The translations under genes and the position numbers were made by a program. The notes beneath the pieces were generated by a model that was not told the origin of the DNA, ran no database searches, and saw only the letters and a list, made by a program, of their open reading frames with translations. A stretch of DNA of 8,946 nucleotides from Bacillota bacterium (GTDB taxonomy: Bacteria; Bacillota; Bacilli; Alicyclobacillales; Alicyclobacillaceae), in assembly GCA_021820805.1 (NCBI GenBank), contig JAKADF010000104.1, positions 1-8,946 of the forward strand, read 5' to 3'. This document shows positions 1 to 5,973 of this stretch, piece by piece (the first letter of the stretch is position 1; each line of letters begins with the position of its first letter).

Positions 1-320
1 TACGACACTGTACCATTTCCCTTATTTTTTAATAGACCAACCGTTTGAACGAATTTATTGTAACATAACGGAAAAGAGAGAATTAATTTTTAGTTTACTC
101 AGACCATTCTTAGCTGTTATAATTCTATTTGTGCAGCGACATTATTTCGTGTTTTGCACCCCTAAAGGGACCTTTTTGCTAACACGGCTTACAATTAAAT
201 TGTCTTCTGCAATCAGGTTTCTTAGGTTCCCATGCGAATTTGTTGCATGAACGCATCCTTAATGGATTGTGTAACAGTATATTGTATGAATTTGGAAATC
301 AGCTAAAATCGATTGCTACT

Positions 321-379
321 GAAAATCACTAAGGTCTCGATACGCCCTTTGGGCACATTGAGATCTTTTTAGTGATTTC
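321..379 (+). terminator. Long imperfect stem-loop, possible plus-strand terminator
   Basis: The arms AAATCACTAA (323-332) and TTAGTGATTT (369-378) are perfect complements. Inside them GGTCTC (333-338) pairs with GAGATC (360-365) with one G-U, and the tip is GCCC-TTT-GGGC (344-354). The inner stem is followed on the plus strand by five T residues (366-370), as in an intrinsic terminator read left to right. No plus-strand gene is visible to its left within the window, so it could equally be a regulatory or cruciform-forming dyad. The pairing is seen directly; the role is inferred. Confidence 0.35.
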
Positions 380-528
380 GCGATTCCGATAAATGATTGT
401 CTTTTCAATAATGAAACGTTAGATTACGTATAACTGGCCGAGAATATCCTCTCATTTTCAGCGAGCCGCTGAACGATTGGCAGTTGCCGGCCACCAAATA
501 ATAAACGCCACCGAATTTTTTCGGAATT

Positions 529-544
529 TCTCTATCGATAGAGA
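529..544. repeat. Perfect 16-bp palindrome
   Basis: TCTCTATCGATAGAGA is its own reverse complement. It sits a few bases after the small hairpin CCGAA-TTTT-TTCGG (511-524). Uninterrupted palindromes of this size often act as sites for dimeric repressors, but no promoter or gene start is recognisable beside it, so the function is unknown. Confidence 0.3.
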
Positions 545-612
545 GTTTAAATCAGCTCTTTTGCAATCTAAAATAAGCTCCAACGATTTACAGATGATGC
601 AGACCAGTTCAT

Positions 613-652
613 TCCACAAAATAACAGGCCGTCTTCTATTATCCGGCCTGTT
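613..652 (-). terminator. Likely intrinsic terminator of the MFS transporter gene
   Basis: Read on the minus strand, a perfect 9-bp GC-rich stem AACAGGCCG/CGGCCTGTT (644-652 and 623-631) with a 12-base loop is followed by TATTTTGTGG at the left. The U-tract is short and interrupted, so efficiency is uncertain. It begins 51 bases after the transporter stop codon, which is the expected place for the end of this transcript. The other side of the stem has no T-run, so it does not look bidirectional. Confidence 0.65.
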
Positions 653-703
653 TGTGAACTGACAAAACTAATTTCAAAAGTTAAGTTTGTTTTACTAGCC
701 ACT

Positions 704-2158
704 TCAAGACGAAATGTCTTCCAGCGACCTTCCTTTTGTTCTAACCCCAAATTGAGCGATGATTGCTGCGATGACAAGAAATGCTGCAATTAATAACATA
801 GACTTGAGCGGCCCAAGAGCTGGTATGTTCGGTGCAATCAAAAGAATACCAAAGCCTGCGCCAATATGCCCAAGGCCATCGACGAGTGCAAATCCGCTTG
901 CTCTTGCACTCGTTGGGAAATTCTCAGTCGTCCAGGCATAAGACATCGGGATCCATAGATTAAACCCGAAGAAGGTAACGATCCCGCCAAGGACAGCGAC
1001 CGAGAAACTAGAGCCTGCCGAAGCGATGATAATGCCACCGATAATTGTCAAAACTGCAGATATAATTAGCCAGGTTTTTCGTTCCAATTTTTCACCAAAC
1101 AGATATGCACAAATGGCACACAGGATAAAACCTAATGACCCGAGCGCCACGATTAATCCGGCTTCTGGAGCGGGGTATTTCAGACCTGCCATGATGGTAG
1201 TTAACCCTGCCGCTAAAGCATACACCGTAATATAGCTGAACAACCAAACCAATAAAAGTGTTACAATTCGCCGTAAATAGAGTTTGTTTCTAAACAACTG
1301 GCTGTATGGAAGCCCATGACTCCGCTTTGGCATCGTTCTTAGCTCAAGTGGCTCAACGAGCGTGACACGTTTCGATGCAAAATTCTCCATCTCACTGACC
1401 ACAACTTCAGCCTCATCTTCACGCCCCATGGAAATTAACCAACGGGGTGACTCCGGAAGCTTAGTGCGGATCAAGATTCCCACTATAGCCAGAAACGCTC
1501 CAATAAAATACATCACCCTCCAACCATATGCAAAATGAGCGCTGGCGAGTGCAAACGGTAATCCGAGAGGAAAAGGTGTAGCTGGAGTCGTCAATAAAAG
1601 GCCAAGCCAAACACCAATAAATGCACCTAAGGCAGACATGATAAATATCAGAGATGTGTATTTTGCTCTTGAACGGGATGGTGCAACTTCATTGATATAC
1701 GTGTTTACAACAGCCAAATCAGCTCCAACACCAATTCCCGTAATGAGCCTTGAAATGTTGAAAGAATTATAACCGTGCACGAAACCAGTAAATAAAGAAC
1801 CGAGACCAGTAATCACCATCGTGATCAGCAACATGTTACGCCGACCAATTCTATCCGATAATGGACTTAGTATCAGTGTGCCAAGCACGTAACCAACCAA
1901 GTTCAGAAGGATTGGCGCACCTAAGTAATTGCCTGCTGTTTCGGGCGTGGTGCCTGGTATAATACTCATACTCGTTTGAATAAAAGAAACATTAATATCA
2001 AATATGTCGTAAAAGGTAAATAAGAAGCCGATTCCAATTACACCGATAAAGAGCCCTGGCAGGGCCCAAACTGGTATCCGCTCTAGCCTCCCCAAAATTC
2101 GTCTCCCTTCTGAGGAGACATAGTTTATCTCAGGTGCAAGCTCTGGAATTGTACTCAT
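704..2158 (-). CDS. MFS transporter, sugar-porter/aromatic-acid symporter type
   Basis: This is a 484-residue inner-membrane secondary transporter with about twelve hydrophobic segments (roughly 29-50, 78-98, 109-128, 132-156, 168-190, 212-231, 297-321, 331-354, 361-380, 384-406, 418-441, 450-470) and a central cytoplasmic loop at 232-295. Family marks are SDRIGRR at 101-107 (MFS motif A after TM2), RLITGIGVGADLAVVN at 137-152, and PESPRWL at 235-241 after TM6, the last typical of sugar-porter-like MFS proteins. ATG is preceded by GGAGG 11 bases upstream. The 301-base gap from the aldehyde dehydrogenase, with its own operator and TATAAT box, suggests separate control, and a terminator follows. 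From context it may import 4-hydroxyphenylacetate or a related aromatic acid; the sequence alone does not fix the substrate. An extended proline-rich loop at 190-208 between TM5 and TM6 is noticeable. Confidence 0.9.
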   Translation of the reverse strand: MSTIPELAPEINYVSSEGRRILGRLERIPVWALPGLFIGVIGIGFLFTFYDIFDINVSFIQTSMSIIPGTTPETAGNYLGAPILLNLVGYVLGTLILSPLSDRIGRRNMLLITMVITGLGSLFTGFVHGYNSFNISRLITGIGVGADLAVVNTYINEVAPSRSRAKYTSLIFIMSALGAFIGVWLGLLLTTPATPFPLGLPFALASAHFAYGWRVMYFIGAFLAIVGILIRTKLPESPRWLISMGREDEAEVVVSEMENFASKRVTLVEPLELRTMPKRSHGLPYSQLFRNKLYLRRIVTLLLVWLFSYITVYALAAGLTTIMAGLKYPAPEAGLIVALGSLGFILCAICAYLFGEKLERKTWLIISAVLTIIGGIIIASAGSSFSVAVLGGIVTFFGFNLWIPMSYAWTTENFPTSARASGFALVDGLGHIGAGFGILLIAPNIPALGPLKSMLLIAAFLVIAAIIAQFGVRTKGRSLEDISS

Positions 2159-2204
2159 TCTTATCCAAACCTCCAGTCTTTAACATAATAGTTCAAATTT
2201 TCAA

Positions 2205-2240
2205 ATTATATTAGTGATCTATGTTGCAAACGGTTTCAAC
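2205..2240 (-). promoter_or_regulatory. cre/LacI-type operator over the transporter promoter
   Basis: The 15-mer TTGCAAACGGTTTCA (2224-2238) fits the Bacillus cre consensus WTGNAANCGNWNNCW on both strands. It lies in an 18-base dyad, 2223-2240, whose outer GTTG/CAAC and inner AA, CG and TT positions are symmetric. A perfect TATAAT box follows on the minus strand at 2210-2205. If it is the -10 element, transcription would start near 2198 and the operator would be centred near -33, a repressing position. No good -35 box lies 17 bases from the TATAAT; TTGAAA inside the operator is about 23 bases away. The binding protein could be CcpA or a local LacI-family regulator. Confidence 0.5.
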
Positions 2241-2255
2241 TTTCCGAAAAGCACC

Positions 2256-2303
2256 GCATGGGTGAGGCAGACAATCAGAGGTATGCCTATAGGCTTCCCA
2301 TGC
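2256..2303. repeat. Spaced inverted repeat with internal palindrome
   Basis: GCATGGG (2256-2262) and CCCATGC (2297-2303) are exact inverted copies 34 bases apart, and the 10-base palindrome GCCTATAGGC (2285-2294) lies between them beside the right copy. Together with the operator to the left, this gives the transporter leader or promoter region several dyads. It may be upstream regulatory DNA or chance; no known element was recognised. Confidence 0.25.
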
Positions 2304-2389
2304 AGAAACCACCCCCTTTTTTTACCTTTAGACAAAAGCATTTTCAAGACAACTAGGCTGGCTAAAATATTAAATAGGTTATTATATAG

Positions 2390-2407
2390 AAAATCATATA
2401 TGATTTT
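2390..2407. repeat. Perfect 18-bp AT-rich palindrome
   Basis: AAAATCATATATGATTTT is fully self-complementary and starts 52 bases past the stop of the upstream aldehyde dehydrogenase gene. As RNA it would form only a weak A-U stem (AAAATCA/TGATTTT around TATA), so it is at best a poor terminator. As DNA it could be an operator for a dimeric regulator. The surrounding 2360-2430 is strongly AT-rich. Confidence 0.3.
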
Positions 2408-2459
2408 AAATATAGAATCAATATAAACTTAATCTATTTCTCTTACAACCAAGCAGGTC

Positions 2460-3881
2460 TCAGCTATTGTTAAAAACAACCAACTTTAATTCAGTCATTT
2501 CTTCCACTGCGTACTTAACACCTTCGCGACCTATTCCACTTTCCTTGACTCCGCCATATGGCATCTGGTCTACGCGGAAAGTAGGAATATCGTTAACCAT
2601 TACCCCACCTACATGGAGTTTTTCGGCAGCGAGAAACGCATTTTTCAATCGTTCCGTATAAATACCAGCCTGTAAGCCAAATCGAGAGTTGTTGACTTCA
2701 CGGATAGCTTGTTGCACGGAAGAAACCTTGTTAATTAACACAATGGGCGCGAAAACCTCTTCACAAGATACTCTCATTTCCGACGTAGTATCAAGAATAA
2801 CCGTAGGATAGAGGATATCGCCTTCTGTTTCGCCTCCAGTTATCACGCTTGCACCGTGGTCTAAAGCTTCCTTGATCCATGAAAGCGTACGTTCGACATC
2901 CTTCCTAGAAATTAACGCTGAAATATCTGTTTCAGGATCCAGTGGACTCCCAACTTTCAGTTTTCTCGTTTTATCCACGAATTTGTCTACGAATTCCGAG
3001 TAGTTACTTTCGTGAACATAGATTCTCTGGAGTGAAATACAAACCTGGCCTTGATATGAAAATGCACCCGAGACACACCTAGAAACAATTTTTTCAAGGT
3101 CAACGCCCTCATCAATGATGACAGCAGAATTGGACCCCAGTTCCAGGGTGACACGTTTCAAACCTGCTTTTTTTCGGATCCCAATACCTACCGCCGGACT
3201 TCCTGTAAATGTGACCATTTTCACTCTTGGATCTACAACAATTTTCTCACCAACAGCTGCTCCTGCGCCTGTCACAACATTGAGAGCTCCAGCCGGTAGT
3301 CCTGCAGTTTCTAAAAGTTCTGCAATGAAATAAGCGGACAACGGAGTTTGAAATGCCGGCTTTAACACGACTGTATTCCCTGACGCAATCGCCGGTCCGA
3401 CCTTGTGCGCAACTAGGTTCATTGGAAAATTGAATGGGGTAATCGCCCCGATCACGCCAAGTGGTTCGCGCATTGTATAAGCTACTTTTCCTTCTCCGCC
3501 TCTTGCTGCACCTAAAGACAATGTCTCTCCGTGTATTCGCTTCGCCTCTTCAGCTGCAAACTTGTAAGTTTGTATCGTCCTGTTTACTTCACCAAGTGCC
3601 GTCTTAATTGGTTTCGCAGCCTCTAGTGAAATGATTTCTGCTGCTTCTTCTTTTCGTTTCTCAAGAAGTGAAGAGAGGGTTTCCAGAATTTCTGCTCTCC
3701 GCCATGCAGGCAGATTTGCCATAACTTCTCTTGCATCTTCAGCCGCCTGAATGGCTTGTTCTACTTCTTCACCATTCGCGAACGGAATTTCTGCAATGAC
3801 TTCTCCGCTGTATGGAGAATATAGCGGGACGTGGTTTTTGGCCTCTAGCCACTCGCCCGCAATAAACAGACGTTTCTTCAT
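2460..3881 (-). CDS. NAD(P)-dependent aldehyde dehydrogenase (lactaldehyde/succinate-semialdehyde-like)
   Basis: This complete 473-residue soluble cytoplasmic aldehyde dehydrogenase oxidises an aldehyde to the acid with NAD(P)+. The whole family fold is present: N151 in TPFNFP, K174 in VLKPA, FTGS at 225-228, general base E247 in LELGSN, nucleophile C281 in GQVCIS, and EEVFAP at 374-379. LELGSN and SYQGQVCIS differ from the ELGGK and NGERC forms of hpaE in the same cluster and recall the lactaldehyde/GapN-like branch rather than HpaE. ATG follows GGAG with an 8-base spacer. It lies 116 bases after the DapA-like gene, with a strong hairpin between. Given the pathway, succinate semialdehyde released by the final aldolase is a reasonable substrate, but this is inferred; another semialdehyde or lactaldehyde is possible. 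The family assignment is firm, the substrate is not. Confidence 0.9.
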   Translation of the reverse strand: MKKRLFIAGEWLEAKNHVPLYSPYSGEVIAEIPFANGEEVEQAIQAAEDAREVMANLPAWRRAEILETLSSLLEKRKEEAAEIISLEAAKPIKTALGEVNRTIQTYKFAAEEAKRIHGETLSLGAARGGEGKVAYTMREPLGVIGAITPFNFPMNLVAHKVGPAIASGNTVVLKPAFQTPLSAYFIAELLETAGLPAGALNVVTGAGAAVGEKIVVDPRVKMVTFTGSPAVGIGIRKKAGLKRVTLELGSNSAVIIDEGVDLEKIVSRCVSGAFSYQGQVCISLQRIYVHESNYSEFVDKFVDKTRKLKVGSPLDPETDISALISRKDVERTLSWIKEALDHGASVITGGETEGDILYPTVILDTTSEMRVSCEEVFAPIVLINKVSSVQQAIREVNNSRFGLQAGIYTERLKNAFLAAEKLHVGGVMVNDIPTFRVDQMPYGGVKESGIGREGVKYAVEEMTELKLVVFNNS

Positions 3882-3913
3882 CAGTTACACTCCATTCGTT
3901 GAATTAAAGAGCG

Positions 3914-3943
3914 ACATGTCAGAAGATTACTCTTCTGACATGT
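3914..3943 (-). promoter_or_regulatory. Perfect 13-bp hairpin/dyad between two operon genes
   Basis: ACATGTCAGAAGA (3914-3926) and TCTTCTGACATGT (3931-3943) are exact inverted copies separated by four bases. On the transcribed minus strand the loop reads GTAA, a GNRA-type tetraloop, so a very stable mRNA hairpin is expected. What follows (CGCTCTTTAATTC) is not a good U-tract, so a normal terminator is unlikely. It may protect or process the mRNA, attenuate expression of the downstream aldehyde dehydrogenase, or be an operator. No convincing promoter was found in the 116-base gap. Confidence 0.6.
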
Positions 3944-3997
3944 ACGTCATGAATGCTTCCCTACTACGTAGCGTAAGCTTTCAAACAGATTGCTGAT

Positions 3998-4903
3998 TTA
4001 TCGTAGAGGATCATCCTGCTTCAATAAGCCATATTTGCCGAGTACATCACGCAACTTGTTCTGAAGCTCATCGGATGGTAGTGCAAGCGGGCTTCGAATA
4101 ACTGGGTGAATTTTGCCTGTCATGGCCATACACGCTTTCAGTGGGCCTGGATTGGTCTCCCAAAATAGCGCTTCATTTAACTCCAATAACTCGTAATGAA
4201 GGTTGAGTGCTTCTTTCCACTTCCCCTGCTCAACAAGGTTATAGAGGTCCGCAACTTCACGTGGCATAAGATTTGCCGTAGCACTGACATGGCCAGCTCC
4301 CCCCAGCATTAGCATCGGATAGCACAATAACTCAATACCGGAGTAGACATGGAAATCCCGACCACACTCGTGCAGAACGTGGGAGACCTGTTCAAAATTT
4401 TTGTTCGATTCCTTCACGCCGATGACGTTTCGGCAATCACGGTGGAGCCGTGCCATGGTTTTTGGCTCCATATTGACGCCAGTTCGACCGGGAATGTTGT
4501 AGATAATGACTGGAATATCTACAGAATCGGCAACTTCCCTGAAGTGACGATATAACCCTTCCTGGGATGGCTTGTTATAGTAAGGAACAATCACGAGAGC
4601 TACATCCACCCCAATTTTTTCAGCATATTTTGTCAGGCGCATTGTTTCAGCATGGTTTGTCGATCCAGTTCCGAGTACCGTTGGTACCCTCCCCTTCACC
4701 TGATTCACCGTGATTTCCATCATATATTCCCGTTCTTCAATCGTTAGTGAGCTTGGCTCCCCTGTTGTACCACAACAAGAGATGCCATGGCTGCCACTAT
4801 CAATTTGCCACTCAATTAATTCACGATAGGTTTTTTCATCGATTTCTCCATCATCCTTGAACGGGGTAACCATTGGAACAATAGAACCACGAAATTTATC
4901 CAT
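3998..4903 (-). CDS. DapA/NAL-family pyruvate lyase (class I aldolase-like)
   Basis: This 301-residue TIM-barrel enzyme belongs to the dihydrodipicolinate synthase/N-acetylneuraminate lyase family, which binds pyruvate as a Schiff base. Visible active-site residues are GTTGE at 45-49 (T46, T47), PYYN at 107-110 (Y109), YNIPGRTG at 135-142 (Y135, R140) and the Schiff-base lysine K164 in GVKES. These match the E. coli DapA triad T44/Y107/Y133, R138 and K161, so true DapA chemistry cannot be excluded. An in-frame TTG at 4918 exists, but its codons are the GGAGGA ribosome binding site (4916-4911), so ATG at 4903 with a 7-base spacer is the start. It sits 58 bases after hpaD in a meta-cleavage operon, where lysine synthesis is not expected. 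I infer a pyruvate-releasing aldolase, possibly doing the HpaI step. Confidence 0.88.
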   Translation of the reverse strand: MDKFRGSIVPMVTPFKDDGEIDEKTYRELIEWQIDSGSHGISCCGTTGEPSSLTIEEREYMMEITVNQVKGRVPTVLGTGSTNHAETMRLTKYAEKIGVDVALVIVPYYNKPSQEGLYRHFREVADSVDIPVIIYNIPGRTGVNMEPKTMARLHRDCRNVIGVKESNKNFEQVSHVLHECGRDFHVYSGIELLCYPMLMLGGAGHVSATANLMPREVADLYNLVEQGKWKEALNLHYELLELNEALFWETNPGPLKACMAMTGKIHPVIRSPLALPSDELQNKLRDVLGKYGLLKQDDPLR

Positions 4904-4918
4904 TCTTTTATCCTCCAA
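4904..4918 (-). promoter_or_regulatory. Ribosome binding site deciding the DapA-like gene start
   Basis: GGAGGA (4916-4911 on the minus strand) lies 7 bases before ATG at 4903. The in-frame TTG at 4918 overlaps this site, so it is an unlikely start. Confidence 0.75.
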
Positions 4919-4961
4919 TTCGCTCTATGAAGATACTTTAGCAAAAGAATCCTTTCATGCT

Positions 4962-5960
4962 CTAACGAACAAACTTTTCAAGCCCTTCCACAGTAGCAAC
5001 AGACTGCACGGTTGCCAGTGAATCTGTCGCCAGATCTACCACTTGCGAAGCATCCCTCCACCAGCTCTCTGGTGTCTTGTGTCCCCACAAGGTTTGCCTT
5101 CTTGGATCGTTTGCACTCCAGCGAATCGGCTCAAGGTCTGGATCGATTGTCAAATAGTCTGAAGTATAAAGTTCAATCCTGTGCCCATCAGGATCGCGAA
5201 GATACAGGAAGAACGCATTCGATATTCCGTGTCGCCCTGGCCCGCGTTCAATATGTTCGTGCATTTCAGCAGCTCCAAGGATGTCACAAGTACGAATGAT
5301 ACTGTTCATGTCTTCCATCCAAAAGCCAATGTGATGAATTCGCGGGCCATTTCCACGCATGATGGCAAGATCGTGAACGCTCGGTTTTCTGTGCAACCAG
5401 GCGGCCTGTTTCTGACGCGGGGCATCGTCAGTTTCTACATACTCTGTCAGCCGGAATCCAAGCTCCTTTGTCCAGAAGTCAAATGTTTTGTCAAAATCGG
5501 GTGAAAAAACGTTAAAATGATCCATGCGCCGTACTGCCCCACCACAGTGCAGATGATAAAGTTGATTATACGACTGAACTTGGTCCATTCCTGCGAAAAA
5601 CTGAAGCGGAAAACCAAACGGATCCTGCACAAGAATAGCAAATCCGACGCCGAGTTCTTCATTTTCTTCCAAGTATTTCACGAAACATCCCTTTTCCTTG
5701 TAGAAGCGATACAGGTTATCAACATCCTTATCGCTTCCAACCCGAAAACCGAGATGCGCAACTGCTGGTTCTTTTGCTTTCGTAAGGACCAGGCTGTGAT
5801 GAACTCGTTCTTCCACACCTCGCAAATATATCTGTTCGTCCGTTTCTTCTGTGACAACGAATCCAAGTATATTCACATAAAAATCGCGTGACTTTTGTAA
5901 ATCAGTTACTCTCAGCTCGACATTTGCAGCGCGAAGAATATTGACTGGAACTTCAGTCAC
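4962..5960 (-). CDS. hpaD: 3,4-dihydroxyphenylacetate 2,3-dioxygenase
   Basis: HpaD cleaves homoprotocatechuate to 5-carboxymethyl-2-hydroxymuconate semialdehyde using O2 and a mononuclear Fe(II) or Mn(II). The 332-residue protein has two vicinal-oxygen-chelate domains (about 10-125 and 143-270). The ligands align with the MndD/HPCD enzymes: H148 in RMDHFN, H210 in RIHHIGF and E263 in RIELY, equivalent to H155, H214 and E267. Second-sphere residues N150, W188, H196, R239, H244 and Y253 also fit N157, W192, H200, R243, H248 and Y257, so the enzyme should be active. I chose GTG at 5960, with AGGAGG 7 bases upstream directly after the hpaB stop. The frame stays open to 6167, but that extension only reads the hpaB 3' end in another frame. 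Fe versus Mn use cannot be told from the sequence. Confidence 0.95.
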   Translation of the reverse strand: MTEVPVNILRAANVELRVTDLQKSRDFYVNILGFVVTEETDEQIYLRGVEERVHHSLVLTKAKEPAVAHLGFRVGSDKDVDNLYRFYKEKGCFVKYLEENEELGVGFAILVQDPFGFPLQFFAGMDQVQSYNQLYHLHCGGAVRRMDHFNVFSPDFDKTFDFWTKELGFRLTEYVETDDAPRQKQAAWLHRKPSVHDLAIMRGNGPRIHHIGFWMEDMNSIIRTCDILGAAEMHEHIERGPGRHGISNAFFLYLRDPDGHRIELYTSDYLTIDPDLEPIRWSANDPRRQTLWGHKTPESWWRDASQVVDLATDSLATVQSVATVEGLEKFVR

Positions 5961-5973
5961 TTTACTCCCTCCT
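5961..5973 (-). promoter_or_regulatory. hpaD ribosome binding site at the hpaB-hpaD junction
   Basis: AGGAGGGAG starts immediately after the hpaB TAG stop and precedes the hpaD GTG by a normal distance. The 13-base junction suggests tight co-translation and fixes the hpaD start. Confidence 0.8.

Larger units (their letters stand above)
1..612. other. Non-coding, dyad-rich intergenic region
   Basis: I see no convincing gene here; the open frames are short, lack good ribosome binding sites and match nothing I recognise. The stretch is AT-rich and holds many inverted repeats. These are CGTGTT/AACACG (148-153 and 181-186) enclosing CCCT-AA-AGGG (160-169), ACAATT-A-AATTGT (191-203), CATGC/GCATG (231-235 and 245-249), a large stem at 321-379, TGGCCG/CGGCCA (435-440 and 488-493) enclosing TCAGCG-AGC-CGCTGA (458-472), CCGAA-TTTT-TTCGG (511-524) and a perfect 16-base palindrome (529-544). 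It lies downstream of the transporter terminator, so it is either the space before the next gene to the left, a set of terminators and operators, or an unrecognised structured RNA. No tRNA, CRISPR or transposase remnant was recognised. Confidence 0.6.

Noticed and set aside
1..30. Start of another minus-strand gene at GTG 6-8 with AAGGGA upstream
   Set aside because: Only two full codons are visible before the window edge and there is no recognisable promoter, so it cannot be supported.
39..51. Second copy of the transporter operator
   Set aside because: It shares the nonamer AACCGTTTG with the operator at 2223-2240 but lacks the flanking TG and CA positions, so it does not fit the cre consensus.
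1..86. C-terminal end of a plus-strand gene (28 codons open from position 2)
   Set aside because: The short peptide is AT-rich and unrecognisable; an open stretch of this length is expected by chance.
150..175. Intrinsic terminator CCCT-AA-AGGG followed by a T-run on the plus strand
   Set aside because: The stem is only four pairs with a two-base loop, and three bases separate it from the T-run, so it is too weak to call.
477..662. Possible 61-residue plus-strand protein
   Set aside because: It begins at a non-ATG codon with no good ribosome binding site, runs through two hairpins and the transporter terminator, and resembles nothing I recognise.
3998..4903. Housekeeping dapA for lysine synthesis
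   Set aside because: The active site is compatible, but the gene lies inside an aromatic meta-cleavage operon with no lysine-pathway neighbours, so I do not give it the symbol dapA.
5181..5504. Plus-strand open frame antisense to hpaD
   Set aside because: It is a shadow of the hpaD coding sequence, which has all catalytic residues intact on the other strand.
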